Source: CAIXLI01 sp964587125
Lineage (GTDB): Bacteria > Pseudomonadota > Alphaproteobacteria > UBA9219
Reading direction: 5' to 3'
Assembly (NCBI GenBank): GCA_964587125.1
Contig: CAZPKC010000002.1
Location: 62,001-126,000 of the forward strand
Length of the DNA stretch: 64,000 nucleotides
How positions within the stretch are numbered: position 1 is the first letter of the stretch; every line of letters starts with the position of its first letter. This document shows positions 44,900-52,999 of this stretch, piece by piece. Under the pieces are notes generated by a model that was given only the letters and a program-made list of their open reading frames with translations, was not told the origin of the DNA and ran no database searches. A program made the translations under genes and the position numbers.

Positions 44900-46085
44900 G
44901 TCTCAAGGACTGGAAGCCGAAATCCGGAAAGAAAGTATCGCCGAATCCGAATTTCTTGATTCCTTCCCCCTTTCCATTTCCAAAATCACTCTTTCGAATT
45001 TCCGCAACTACGGAAGCACGCGGCTGACCGTTGAAAATGCTCCGGTCGTTCTGACGGGCCCGAACGGCAGCGGCAAAACCAATCTTCTTGAAGCGATCAG
45101 CCTTCTCGTGCCCGGGCGCGGTCTGCGCCGTTGTGCGCTGGCCGATCTGCAAAATCGGGATTTAGCCGAGCCTTGGGCCGTCGCGGTTGATTTGCGCACC
45201 GATGCGGGGCCTTTGAGCATTGGAACGGGGCGCGACGACGCCGTTGACGAAACCGTCGGCGAGAAGCGGTTGGTTCAAATCGACGGAATCCGCACGCGAA
45301 GCCAGAGTTTTCTAGCCGAACATATCGCAATGGCCTGGATGACGCCCGATATGGATCGCTTGCTTGCCGAAGGCGCAACGGCGCGCCGCAAATTTCTCGA
45401 CCGCCTGGTCTATAGCTTCGATCCCGCGCACGGAAGCCGCGTGCGCGTTTACGAAAAAGCAATGCGCGAGAGGTTGTGTTTGTTGCGCGAGGGGCGCGCG
45501 GATATTCATTGGCTCTCGGCGCTCGAAGACGAAATGGCGCAAGCGGCCGTGGCTATCGCCGCCGCGCGAAGGCACATGATCTTCTGCCTGCGCGAGGCGA
45601 TAGACAAAAGCGGCGATATTTTTCCCCGCGCCGAAATCGACGTGCGAGGCGCGGCGGAGGATAGGTTGAACGATATGCCCGCGCTTTTGGTCGAGGACGC
45701 CTTGCGCGATGCTTTTACCCAAGCGCGCGACGCGGATGCGCTGCGCGGCACGTGCGCCGTGGGCACGCACCGCAGCGATTTGCGCGTCGTTCATCGCGAT
45801 AAAAAGTGCCCCGCCGAACTGTGCTCGACGGGCGAGCAGAAGGCGCTGATGATCGCTTTGATGCTGGCGTATGTCCGGCTTTTGTCGGAACAGCGGCAAA
45901 GGACGCCCTTGTTTTTGCTCGACGACAGCGCGGCGCATCTCGATGATTATCGCCGCGAGGCTTTGTTCGATGAAATTTTGTCGCTTGGCGCTCAGGCGTG
46001 GTTTACCGGAACCGATAGTGAAACCTTCTCGCGCCTCGCTCCCTTCGCCCAAATGCTTCGGGTCGAAAACGGGACGGTCGTTTAA
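44886..46085 (+). CDS. recF: DNA replication/repair protein RecF
   Basis: The 399-residue SMC-like ATPase has Walker A GPNGSGKT (residues 58-65), a signature-type STGEQKALMIALMLA and the Walker B-like PLFLLDDSAAHLD. RecF loads RecA at gaps through RecOR. Residues 1-30 precede the usual RecF start (ITLSNFRNY), so a later start is possible, but ATG 44886 is the only start before the conserved core. Unusually, it is not with dnaA/dnaN but follows the LdtR-like gene. Confidence 0.95.
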   Translation: MPGARSQGLEAEIRKESIAESEFLDSFPLSISKITLSNFRNYGSTRLTVENAPVVLTGPNGSGKTNLLEAISLLVPGRGLRRCALADLQNRDLAEPWAVAVDLRTDAGPLSIGTGRDDAVDETVGEKRLVQIDGIRTRSQSFLAEHIAMAWMTPDMDRLLAEGATARRKFLDRLVYSFDPAHGSRVRVYEKAMRERLCLLREGRADIHWLSALEDEMAQAAVAIAAARRHMIFCLREAIDKSGDIFPRAEIDVRGAAEDRLNDMPALLVEDALRDAFTQARDADALRGTCAVGTHRSDLRVVHRDKKCPAELCSTGEQKALMIALMLAYVRLLSEQRQRTPLFLLDDSAAHLDDYRREALFDEILSLGAQAWFTGTDSETFSRLAPFAQMLRVENGTVV

Positions 46086-46095
46086 CGGAAAAGCT

Positions 46096-46308
46096 CTATT
46101 TGACCGATGGGGAAGAGTTAGAATCATGCCACGGGACAGCCTTTAACTCATCACGAGTGACAGATTTAACGGCAACATCGTTGGAACAAATTTTTTTGTT
46201 GTGGATAAAGCGATCAAGAATATCCGGGTGACGCAGCAAAAGATATCCGCTTAAGCAAAGCGCCCCCCCGACCATATTTGGAGTTGTAATCAAAGTTTCA
46301 ATACCCAT
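46096..46308 (-). CDS. Small single-helix protein, unknown
   Basis: The 70-residue reading starts MGIETLITTPNMVGGALCL, with one hydrophobic segment (about residues 9-28) and a polar tail (KKICSNDVAVKSVTRDEL). I prefer ATG 46308 because GGGGAG lies six bases upstream; the ATG at 46314 directly abuts that motif. Composition is more AT-rich than the neighbours. It overlaps no other gene and lies between recF and the small-RNA promoter. Reality is plausible, function unknown. Confidence 0.5.
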   Translation of the reverse strand: MGIETLITTPNMVGGALCLSGYLLLRHPDILDRFIHNKKICSNDVAVKSVTRDELKAVPWHDSNSSPSVK

Positions 46309-46495
46309 GCCCATCTCCCCATAACGGCGTTATGATAAAACATAGATAGTAAAAAATCCAAAAATTTCTGCTAATTAATAGTTTCATAACCAAAAAATCA
46401 TTTAAAAAACTAGATTTGCAAGTTTGAGAAGAATCAAATTGTTACACCAACGCGGGAAATATCCAAACAAATTTCTAAAACGTGTGATTTTTCCC

Positions 46496-46524
46496 TTGAC
46501 AGGCGTTTTCATTCGGTCTATAAA
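46496..46524 (+). promoter_or_regulatory. Near-consensus sigma-70 promoter for the small RNA
   Basis: TTGACA (46496-46501) is a perfect -35 and TATAAA (46519-46524) a near-perfect -10, with exactly 17 nt between them. This is the best hexamer pair noticed in the window. Expected transcription start is at about 46530-46532, at the base of the first hairpin of the RNA. No ribosome-binding site or gene follows on this strand. Confidence 0.85.
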
Positions 46525-46530
46525 TCCCGT

Positions 46531-46678
46531 ACGTTCGAAAGAACGTGTTTGGTTTGGTCTCAGGACCCGTCGTCCGGCCGGAGTATGGGAAATCGGCCTG
46601 AGGGACAAATCAAGCAGGTAGCTAGTTACCGGTTCGCCTTAACAAAGCGAATTCGGAAGGCGCGCCTTCTATTTTTTT
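46531..46678 (+). ncRNA. Unidentified structured small RNA (about 148 nt)
   Basis: From the predicted start the RNA begins with a perfect hairpin ACGTTC-GAAA-GAACGT (46531-46546). A long outer stem follows, GGTTTG...TCTCA (46551-46562) with TGAGG...CAAATC (46599-46611). Inside it two smaller hairpins can form, GGAC/GTCC (46563-46575) and GGCCG/CGGCC (46576-46598), giving a three-way junction. Then come GGTA/TACC, an approximately 9-bp hairpin around TTCGC/GCGAA (46629-46655) and an intrinsic terminator. It does not show the SRP RNA tetraloop region, RNase P core or an evident 6S bubble. No open reading frame on this strand makes sense. The gene is convergent with pncC. Confidence 0.65.
46656..46678 (+). 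terminator. Intrinsic terminator of the small RNA
   Basis: GAAGG-CGCG-CCTTC (46656-46669) is followed by TA and seven T residues. The stem is 5-7 bp of perfect palindrome. It ends the small RNA about 148 nt after the predicted start and 54 bp before the pncC stop. Confidence 0.85.
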
Positions 46679-46731
46679 AAAGGAGTCTCGACTGATGCCG
46701 ATTTAACTGCCGACGAAAACAGAAAGAAACG

Positions 46732-47226
46732 CTATTTCCCGGCCGCCATTGACAAAAGGAGCCTGAGAGCTTCCGCGACCGCTTGCATCCGCACTTCTTC
46801 GCGATTGCCGGAAAACCTGCATTCATAATGCAGCAATACGTCTTGCCGCGTCGCAAGCCCGAAAAAAACAAGGCCAACGGGTTTTTCTTTGCTTCCGCCG
46901 TCGGGGCCCGCGATGCCCGTGACCGAAAGAGCCACCTCGGCGCGCGAAAAATCCAAAGCGCCTTTCGCCATTTCCTCGGCCACGCGCGCGCTGACGGCGC
47001 CGAATTGCTCGATAAGCTCCGGCATGACGCCCAGAACTTCGGTCTTGGATTCGTTGCTATAAGTAATGAACCCGCGCTCCACGACGGCGGACGATCCGGG
47101 AACATCGGTCAACGCGGATGCTATCAATCCGCCCGTGCAGGATTCCGCCGTGACCAGCCTGAGGCCGGAGGCCCTATAAACGGAAACAACCTCTTGAGCG
47201 AGCTCGTGTATGTCTAAAGAAAACAT
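46732..47226 (-). CDS. pncC: Nicotinamide-nucleotide amidohydrolase (CinA C-terminal domain)
   Basis: The 164-residue stand-alone CinA C-terminal domain has TAESCTGGLIASALTDVPG (catalytic Ser region, about residues 26-44), GFITYSNESKTEVLGV and TGIAGPDGGSKEKPVG. PncC hydrolyses NMN to nicotinate mononucleotide for NAD recycling. The length matches single-domain enzymes. It is separated from the upstream tsaC gene by 43 bp on the same strand. Confidence 0.95.
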   Translation of the reverse strand: MFSLDIHELAQEVVSVYRASGLRLVTAESCTGGLIASALTDVPGSSAVVERGFITYSNESKTEVLGVMPELIEQFGAVSARVAEEMAKGALDFSRAEVALSVTGIAGPDGGSKEKPVGLVFFGLATRQDVLLHYECRFSGNREEVRMQAVAEALRLLLSMAAGK

Positions 47227-47269
47227 TTATGTTCCTTGTTTCAACGCCCACGCTTCACTCTCAACAAAC

Positions 47270-48229
47270 CTATATGGCCGCGCGTTTCAACCGATCGTTG
47301 ATCGCCGCCCCGAGCCCGGTATCCGGAATAGGAGCGACGGCAATACAGGAATAAACGGGCTTATCCAATTCGCGCAACATGGAAAATAAATTGGCAGCGG
47401 CTTCGTTCAAATCGCCTTGGGGGCTAAGATTCAAGCGCGCCGCGCCGCCCGCGACGGAAACATCGGAGCCGAAAGCCAAAAAGGCCTCGGTATCGGCAAC
47501 CGTTACCGCATTCAGGCGAACGGGAAGATGCGGCGCATAATGACTCGCCAGCATCCCGGGAGAGGACGGCGCGTCGGGCGATGCGTCGGCTTCGACCGTC
47601 GCGACTTTACGGCCAAGGATTTTCTCAAGCTGTTCTTTCGTGACGCCGCCCGGGCGCAGGATTGTAGGCTCCGGCGCGGCTAAATTAATCACAGTCGATT
47701 CAATGCCGATCCGCGATTGGCCGCCAGCCAGAATCAAATCGACTTTATCGCCCAAAGATTCCGCGACATGCTCGGGTGTCGTGGGGCTGAGCTTACCCGA
47801 AGCGTTGGCGCTGGGCGCGGCGATAGGCAAACCTGTGGCGCGCAGCAACATCTGGGCGTGAGGGTTTGACGGAATGCGCACCGCAAGCGTTTCCAATCCT
47901 GCGCTAGCTAAAAGCGACACGGGCGAATCTTTTTTGCGCGGCAAGACCAGCGTCATAGGACCCGGCCATAGCTTCGAGGCCAATATCTGCGCCGTGTCGC
48001 TCCATTCAATCAGCGCATCGAGCGCGCCCGTTTCCGCGACGTGGATAATCAAAGGATTGAACGCAGGGCGTCCCTTGGCTTCGTAAATCGCGGCAATGGC
48101 GCGCCCGTTTGTGGCGTCGCCGCCAAGCCCGTAAACGGTCTCGGTCGGAAAAGCGACAAGCTTGCCCTCCCGCAAAAGAGCTGCGGCGCGGGCGATAGAG
48201 GCGTCATCGATGGGCAAAAGCGTGGGCAT
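47270..48229 (-). CDS. tsaC: L-threonylcarbamoyladenylate synthase (Sua5 type)
   Basis: The 319-residue protein has the YrdC domain (about residues 10-195: LVAFPTETVYGLGGDA, KGRPAFNPLIIHV, PGPMTLVLP, PSANASGKLSPTT and IGIESTVI) and the extra C-terminal Sua5 domain (about 220-315, MLASHYAPHLPV). It makes threonylcarbamoyl-AMP for t6A37 in tRNA. The two-domain length is the Sua5 form. A -10-like TATAAT at 48253-48258 lies just outside it and serves the opposite direction. Confidence 0.96.
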   Translation of the reverse strand: MPTLLPIDDASIARAAALLREGKLVAFPTETVYGLGGDATNGRAIAAIYEAKGRPAFNPLIIHVAETGALDALIEWSDTAQILASKLWPGPMTLVLPRKKDSPVSLLASAGLETLAVRIPSNPHAQMLLRATGLPIAAPSANASGKLSPTTPEHVAESLGDKVDLILAGGQSRIGIESTVINLAAPEPTILRPGGVTKEQLEKILGRKVATVEADASPDAPSSPGMLASHYAPHLPVRLNAVTVADTEAFLAFGSDVSVAGGAARLNLSPQGDLNEAAANLFSMLRELDKPVYSCIAVAPIPDTGLGAAINDRLKRAAI

Positions 48230-48285
48230 AAGTAAAAGGTCTTTTATTGGCGTATAATAAATCTCTGTGATAGAGATAGCCTCGT

Positions 48286-51200
48286 TTGAGCGTTTCTAAA
48301 AGACCTTATCTGTCCCCCATGCTGCGTTTCTTGCGATATATCGTCGAAATCCTTGCCGCGCTTGTCGGCATTGCCGTCGTCTGCGGGTTGTTGCTGGCGT
48401 GGAGACTGAGTTCCGCTCCCGCCAATCCGGATTTTCTGACGCCTTACATCGAAACGGGCATCGAAAGCGTCGTTCCGGACAGCAAAGTTCATCTTGAATC
48501 GACATTATTGACGTGGGACGGCGTCGATCGCGCTTTGGCCGTTCATGCCCAAAACATTGAAGTCAGCGACGCCGCAGGCGACGAAATCGCAAATATTCCG
48601 TCCGTCGATGCGAAGATGAGCCTGCTCGGGCTTATTTTCGGGCAACTGATGCCTAAAGAACTGGTTATCGACCACCCTCAAATCAAATTGGATCGCGATA
48701 AAGACGGCGCGTTCGCATTCGGAGGGGTTACGGTTAGAGGGGTTTCCGGCTCCCCTTCGTCGGAGTCGGCGGATGTGATTCTAAGCGGCCTCGCGGAGCA
48801 TCTTTCGCATTCGGTGTTTATGCACAAGCTAGCGGTAACGCGAGCCGTTTTCGACATTCATGACGAAAAAACACAGAAAAACTGGGCGCTTTCCATTCCT
48901 GAAATTTCGATCCAAAGGAACGGCGTTGGAGATTTCGACCGCACGCTTAAATACGGCGCGCTGTCGGGACGCATGACGATCGAGATAGCCCAACCGGATG
49001 CCGAAGCTTCGCTGGATATTCGTTACATGTACGATCCTTCGATCGAACAGCACAACCTGACTTCGGTTTTCAACAACATAACCCCGGCCTCCGTCGCGGG
49101 CGGAAACCCAGAAGTCTGGGGTTTTGCCTCTGCGGCAATCGCCGATTTGCCCTTGACGGGCAAGATCGAGCTTGCGTTCGATAAAAAACTGACGCTCGTT
49201 AAAATCGCGGCGCAAATTCACGGAGACGAAGGCCATTTGGTTTCTTCGGATTATTGGGATACCCCGTGCCCCGTCAAAAGCCTGGACCTGAATGCCAAAT
49301 ATAACCGCGTGACGCGTAAATTGACGATTTCCGATACGCACATCGATTTTGGAGGCCCCGCGCTTGATTTGAAAGTCAATGGCGCGCCGTCGAAACAAGA
49401 AGGCCAGGATATCGATTTTACGGCTGAAGCGGAAATAAACCATCTTCCGATGAACGCATACGGCGAGATTTGGCCCAAGCTCCTTTTGCCGGATCCGCGT
49501 TACTGGCTGACCGCGAATTTGCGCGACGGGACGTTCGATCACGCCGAAGTCGCCCTAAAAGGCACGTTTGCTTGGGGGGATCTTGCCGATCTTTCCGTTT
49601 CCGAAGGCAGCGGTAAAATAATGGCCTCGGGCGGGCGCGTAACCTATATCGACGGCATGCCCCCCGCCGAAGGCGTCGGCGCCGAGGCTTCGTTCGACCT
49701 CAAGAAAATGGACGTGCGCATTACGGGCGGCGGTATCGGCGCTATCCGCCTGTCGCCCTTCACGCTTCGGATCGACGGGCTTGCCGATCCCGACCAGACG
49801 ATCGACATTCCGATGCAGGTTTCCGGGCCTTTGCCCGAGGTCTTGCGTTTGCTCGATCATCAACCGCTGGGCTATGCCGCGGCTTTGGGGCTGTCGCCCG
49901 ACGATCTCGGCGGCAAGATAGAAGGCGAAGTTCATTTACACTTTCCCTTGTTGAAAAAGCTGGCAATGAAAGACATCGATATTCGCGCCACAGCCTCCGC
50001 GACGGCGGTCGCTTCGACAAAATTGATTCCGAACGTCCCGATCGATCAGGGGAATTTGGCGCTGACGCTCGACGCTTCGGGCTTCAATCTTAAAGGACAA
50101 GCGGCGCTCGGAACCGCGCCGTTCCAAATTTCTTGGCAAGAAAATTTTGAATCCAAGGAAAGCAAGCCTTTGCGCCGAATCACGGCGACGGGCACGATCA
50201 AAGACGATCAATGGAAAAATTTCGGCGTTACGGCCTTTACGGGAACTAAGGGGCCGATCGACGTTTCTCTGGAAGCGACGAAACCCGCCAAGAACAAAAC
50301 GGTGTTCTCGGGCGCTCTTAATATGACGCCGGCGGCGCTTGCGGTCGATATGCTGAAATGGAAAAAGCCCGCGAACATTCCCGCGATTTTGAATTTTTCC
50401 GGCACGGCTGTTTCAGGAAAACCCGTCGATATTTCATCGATCCTTCTGCGCGGAACGAAGCTGTCGGCGAAAGGCAAGGCCGTTCTCTCGAAAGATGCGT
50501 CGCAAATTCTATCCGTCGATCTTGCGTCGCTCGTTCTGGGACGGACGAACGCGTCCTTGCGGTTTACGCAGGATTTCGGTCAAGGCGGCGCTTTGCGCTT
50601 CGACGTGAAGGGCGCTTCTTTGGATGTTTCCGGGCTGCGCGGCGGCAACGATCCCGACCGCAGGGACCCCCGCCCCAAGGAATACCATATCCAAGTCGAT
50701 CGGCTCTACGCCGGAGAAACAGGCCAAATCGACAAGGCTGAAGGAATAGCCGCGCGCGACAAGGCGGGATGGAGAGAAATAAACTTTCATGGCCTAGCCG
50801 ACGGCGATACGCCTTTAAATATCGACTTGACGCCGAAACCCGACGGAAGCCGCGTTTTTGAAATTGCCTGCGGGAATTTCGGCAAGGCGATGAAAGGGCT
50901 CGGGTTTACCGATACGATCAAGCGCGGTAAAATTTCCGTTTCCGGACAAAGCTCGGTCGAAAATCCGCGCATCGTCACGGGCAGCTTTAAAATCGACGAT
51001 TTCACGGTCGAAAAACTTCCCGTTCTGGCGCTTTTGCTTAACGCCACGTCGCCCTTCGGTTTTGGAAATATTTTAACCGACAGCGCCGATTTTGACCGCT
51101 TCGAAGGCGATTTTGTTTGGCAAGGCGACGATATTACATTGACCCGCGCCCATGCCGCCGGATCGGCCATCGGGATCAATAGCGACGGCAAAATCGACAT

Positions 51201-51450
51201 GAATTCCGGCAACGCCGATCTGGAGGGAACGCTCGTGCCCTTCAGCGTCATGAACAACGTGCTGAACTCCATCCCTCTGATCGGAGACATCATTACCGGC
51301 GGCAAAAACCAAGGCGTTCTGGCCGTGGCGTATAAGATCAAGGGAAAGCTCGATGCGCCGAAAATTTCCGTCAATCCGGTGTCTCTGTTGACCCCGGGCT
51401 TTATCCGTAATTTGTTTTTTAGGGACGATGCGGCGGAAGATAAAAAGTAA
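48286..51450 (+). CDS. Large AsmA/YhdP-like envelope protein (DUF3971)
   Basis: The 1054-residue protein has one N-terminal transmembrane helix (about residues 16-40, RYIVEILAALVGIAVVCGLL) and a long repetitive beta-rich periplasmic region. The C-terminal AsmA-like part contains VEKLPVLALLLNATSPFGFGNIL in two parts, IDMNSGNADLEGTLVPFSVMNN and IPLIGDIITGGKNQGVLAVAYKIKG. YhdP-like proteins form bridges that carry phospholipids to the outer membrane. The start is uncertain: TTG 48286 or ATG 48319 (MLRFLRYIVE), neither with a good ribosome-binding site. A TATAAT at 48253-48258 could be its -10. ATP12 follows after 11 bp. Confidence 0.85.
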   Translation: MSVSKRPYLSPMLRFLRYIVEILAALVGIAVVCGLLLAWRLSSAPANPDFLTPYIETGIESVVPDSKVHLESTLLTWDGVDRALAVHAQNIEVSDAAGDEIANIPSVDAKMSLLGLIFGQLMPKELVIDHPQIKLDRDKDGAFAFGGVTVRGVSGSPSSESADVILSGLAEHLSHSVFMHKLAVTRAVFDIHDEKTQKNWALSIPEISIQRNGVGDFDRTLKYGALSGRMTIEIAQPDAEASLDIRYMYDPSIEQHNLTSVFNNITPASVAGGNPEVWGFASAAIADLPLTGKIELAFDKKLTLVKIAAQIHGDEGHLVSSDYWDTPCPVKSLDLNAKYNRVTRKLTISDTHIDFGGPALDLKVNGAPSKQEGQDIDFTAEAEINHLPMNAYGEIWPKLLLPDPRYWLTANLRDGTFDHAEVALKGTFAWGDLADLSVSEGSGKIMASGGRVTYIDGMPPAEGVGAEASFDLKKMDVRITGGGIGAIRLSPFTLRIDGLADPDQTIDIPMQVSGPLPEVLRLLDHQPLGYAAALGLSPDDLGGKIEGEVHLHFPLLKKLAMKDIDIRATASATAVASTKLIPNVPIDQGNLALTLDASGFNLKGQAALGTAPFQISWQENFESKESKPLRRITATGTIKDDQWKNFGVTAFTGTKGPIDVSLEATKPAKNKTVFSGALNMTPAALAVDMLKWKKPANIPAILNFSGTAVSGKPVDISSILLRGTKLSAKGKAVLSKDASQILSVDLASLVLGRTNASLRFTQDFGQGGALRFDVKGASLDVSGLRGGNDPDRRDPRPKEYHIQVDRLYAGETGQIDKAEGIAARDKAGWREINFHGLADGDTPLNIDLTPKPDGSRVFEIACGNFGKAMKGLGFTDTIKRGKISVSGQSSVENPRIVTGSFKIDDFTVEKLPVLALLLNATSPFGFGNILTDSADFDRFEGDFVWQGDDITLTRAHAAGSAIGINSDGKIDMNSGNADLEGTLVPFSVMNNVLNSIPLIGDIITGGKNQGVLAVAYKIKGKLDAPKISVNPVSLLTPGFIRNLFFRDDAAEDKK

Positions 51451-51461
51451 GGAACTTTAAG

Positions 51462-52157
51462 ATGATTCTTAAACGCCCCCTCTATTCCACAAGAGCAGAA
51501 GGCAAAGGCTTCGCCATTTATCAGAGCGATAAGGCGCTTAAGACCCCGCTTCTTTTGCCTTTGATCGTTTCGTCGCGCGCTTTGGCCGAAGCAATCGCGG
51601 AAGAATTCGAAGCCATGGGCAACAATAGGAATTTACGCGCAATGCCCTATACGCAAATGGCTCTGACCGCGATCGATATTGCGGCGCCGAAACGCGAAGA
51701 AGTTATCGCGGGCATCCTGCGCTATGGGGAAACGGAACTTATTTGCCAGCGCGCATCCGATCCCGCCGATCTGGTGGCCGAGCAGAACAAAAAATGGCAA
51801 CCCTATCTCGATTGGTGCAAAGAAAGATTTGGCGCCGATTTAAAAGTCGGCAGCGGCATCATTCCCTTTGAGCAGGACAAAACGGCTCTTGCCGCCTTGC
51901 GGGCGTTTGTCGAAACGCTGGATGCGTTTTTCCTGACGGGACTTAGCGAGGCTTGCCGCGCCCTCGGTTCCCTCGTGCTTGGCCTGGCCTTGATGGAAGG
52001 AAAAGCCCCGCCGTCCGAAGCGTTCGAGGCCGCCGAATGCGATCCTCTTTGGCAAAGTAAAAAATGGGGCGACGATCCGTTTCTGAAGGGACGCCAGACG
52101 GAGATCGCGCGCGACCTCAATATATGCGCGGAGTGGTTCGCATTGCTGAGAAAATAG
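51462..52157 (+). CDS. ATP12-family F1-ATPase assembly chaperone
   Basis: The 231-residue protein matches ATP12: LKTPLLLPLIVSSRALAEAIAEEFEA in two parts, RAMPYTQMALTAID, YGETELICQRASDPADLVAEQNKKWQPYLDW in parts and WQSKKWGDDP near the end. ATP12 binds free F1 alpha subunit before assembly; the family occurs in mitochondria and Alphaproteobacteria. This is one of the best lineage markers in the window. ATG 51462 is preceded by AAGGAACTTTAAG. It is cotranscribed with the AsmA-like gene. Confidence 0.94.
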   Translation: MILKRPLYSTRAEGKGFAIYQSDKALKTPLLLPLIVSSRALAEAIAEEFEAMGNNRNLRAMPYTQMALTAIDIAAPKREEVIAGILRYGETELICQRASDPADLVAEQNKKWQPYLDWCKERFGADLKVGSGIIPFEQDKTALAALRAFVETLDAFFLTGLSEACRALGSLVLGLALMEGKAPPSEAFEAAECDPLWQSKKWGDDPFLKGRQTEIARDLNICAEWFALLRK

Positions 52158-52199
52158 AGTCAGAAAACGGAATTTCGTAATTTCCGGCGTCAGGTTTTT

Positions 52200-52967
52200 C
52201 TATTCGCGGAAATCGAACGAAGGCGACATGTCGGGATTTTGGATGCCCAGCTGCTTGTCGCGGTATTGCCGATAGACGCTGCGCATTTCGGCGTAGAAGT
52301 CCAATGCGCCGGTCTTCAAAGCGTCGTAATCGTCAAGCGTTTCTTCGCGTTGGGTCAAGCCGTCCGCGCCGAAACTGGAATAAACGACTTCGTTTTTCAC
52401 GGCTCTTCCGCCACGCGCTGCGATCCACTGCCACGGCGAGGCGACCATATCGACGCCAAGGCCAAACGCATCGCGGAAATTCGACGGCCCGAACAGCGGC
52501 AGAACAAGATAAGGTCCCGAACCGACGCCCCACACGGACAAAGTCTGGCCGAAATCGCCCCTTTGCTTGGGCAGATTCAGAGAATCGGCGACTTCGAAAA
52601 TACCTGCGGCGCCGACGGTCGTGTTCACAACAAAGCGCCCCGCGGTAATGCCCGCGTGAGAGATTTCGCCTTGCAACAGATTGTTGGCGAAGATCACCGG
52701 TTCGTCCATGTTAAACAAGACGTTGGCGATGCGTTCGCGCACGGCGTCCGGAAGGACGAAACGATATAATTCGGTCAGCGGCTTGATAAGCAGGCGGTCG
52801 AGGAAATCGTTGACGTCAAAGGTAACGCGGTTCATCGCTTCCAGAGGATCGTTTGCCTCCAGCGCTTCGGCTTGAGCTTCAGGCGATTTGGGAACCTCCG
52901 CGCAGGCTGCCAGAAGAGAAGGCAGGGACAAAAACGCAAGGGCAAGAACAAAACGGTGAATACGCAT
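52200..52967 (-). CDS. mlaA: MlaA-family outer-membrane lipid-asymmetry lipoprotein
   Basis: The 255-residue lipoprotein has lipobox LLAAC (Cys22) and the MlaA (VacJ) core: DPLEAMNRVTFDVNDFLDRLLIKP in two parts, RFVVNTTVGAAGIFEVA, RGDFGQTLSVWGVGSGPYLVLPLFGPS in two parts and GVDMVASPW. MlaA removes misplaced phospholipids from the outer leaflet. I chose ATG 52967 because the longer reading adds a non-signal N-terminus. It starts 32 bp after the hpnN stop in the same direction. MlaC or HpnM is not in the window. Confidence 0.95.
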   Translation of the reverse strand: MRIHRFVLALAFLSLPSLLAACAEVPKSPEAQAEALEANDPLEAMNRVTFDVNDFLDRLLIKPLTELYRFVLPDAVRERIANVLFNMDEPVIFANNLLQGEISHAGITAGRFVVNTTVGAAGIFEVADSLNLPKQRGDFGQTLSVWGVGSGPYLVLPLFGPSNFRDAFGLGVDMVASPWQWIAARGGRAVKNEVVYSSFGADGLTQREETLDDYDALKTGALDFYAEMRSVYRQYRDKQLGIQNPDMSPSFDFRE

Positions 52968-52999
52968 GACAAATCCCAAGAAAGTGACACAAAAGGAAC

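Noticed and set aside
46200..46208. Perfect DnaA box TGTGGATAA near recF
   Set aside because: A single 9-mer is expected by chance about once every 130 kb on two strands; no cluster surrounds it and it lies within a small open frame.
46531..46640. Resemblance of the small RNA to a c-di-GMP-I (GEMM) riboswitch through a GAAA-capped hairpin and GGTAGC...GTTACC segment
   Set aside because: The conserved GEMM core between the two hairpins is missing, and the element ends in a terminator with no downstream gene on its strand.
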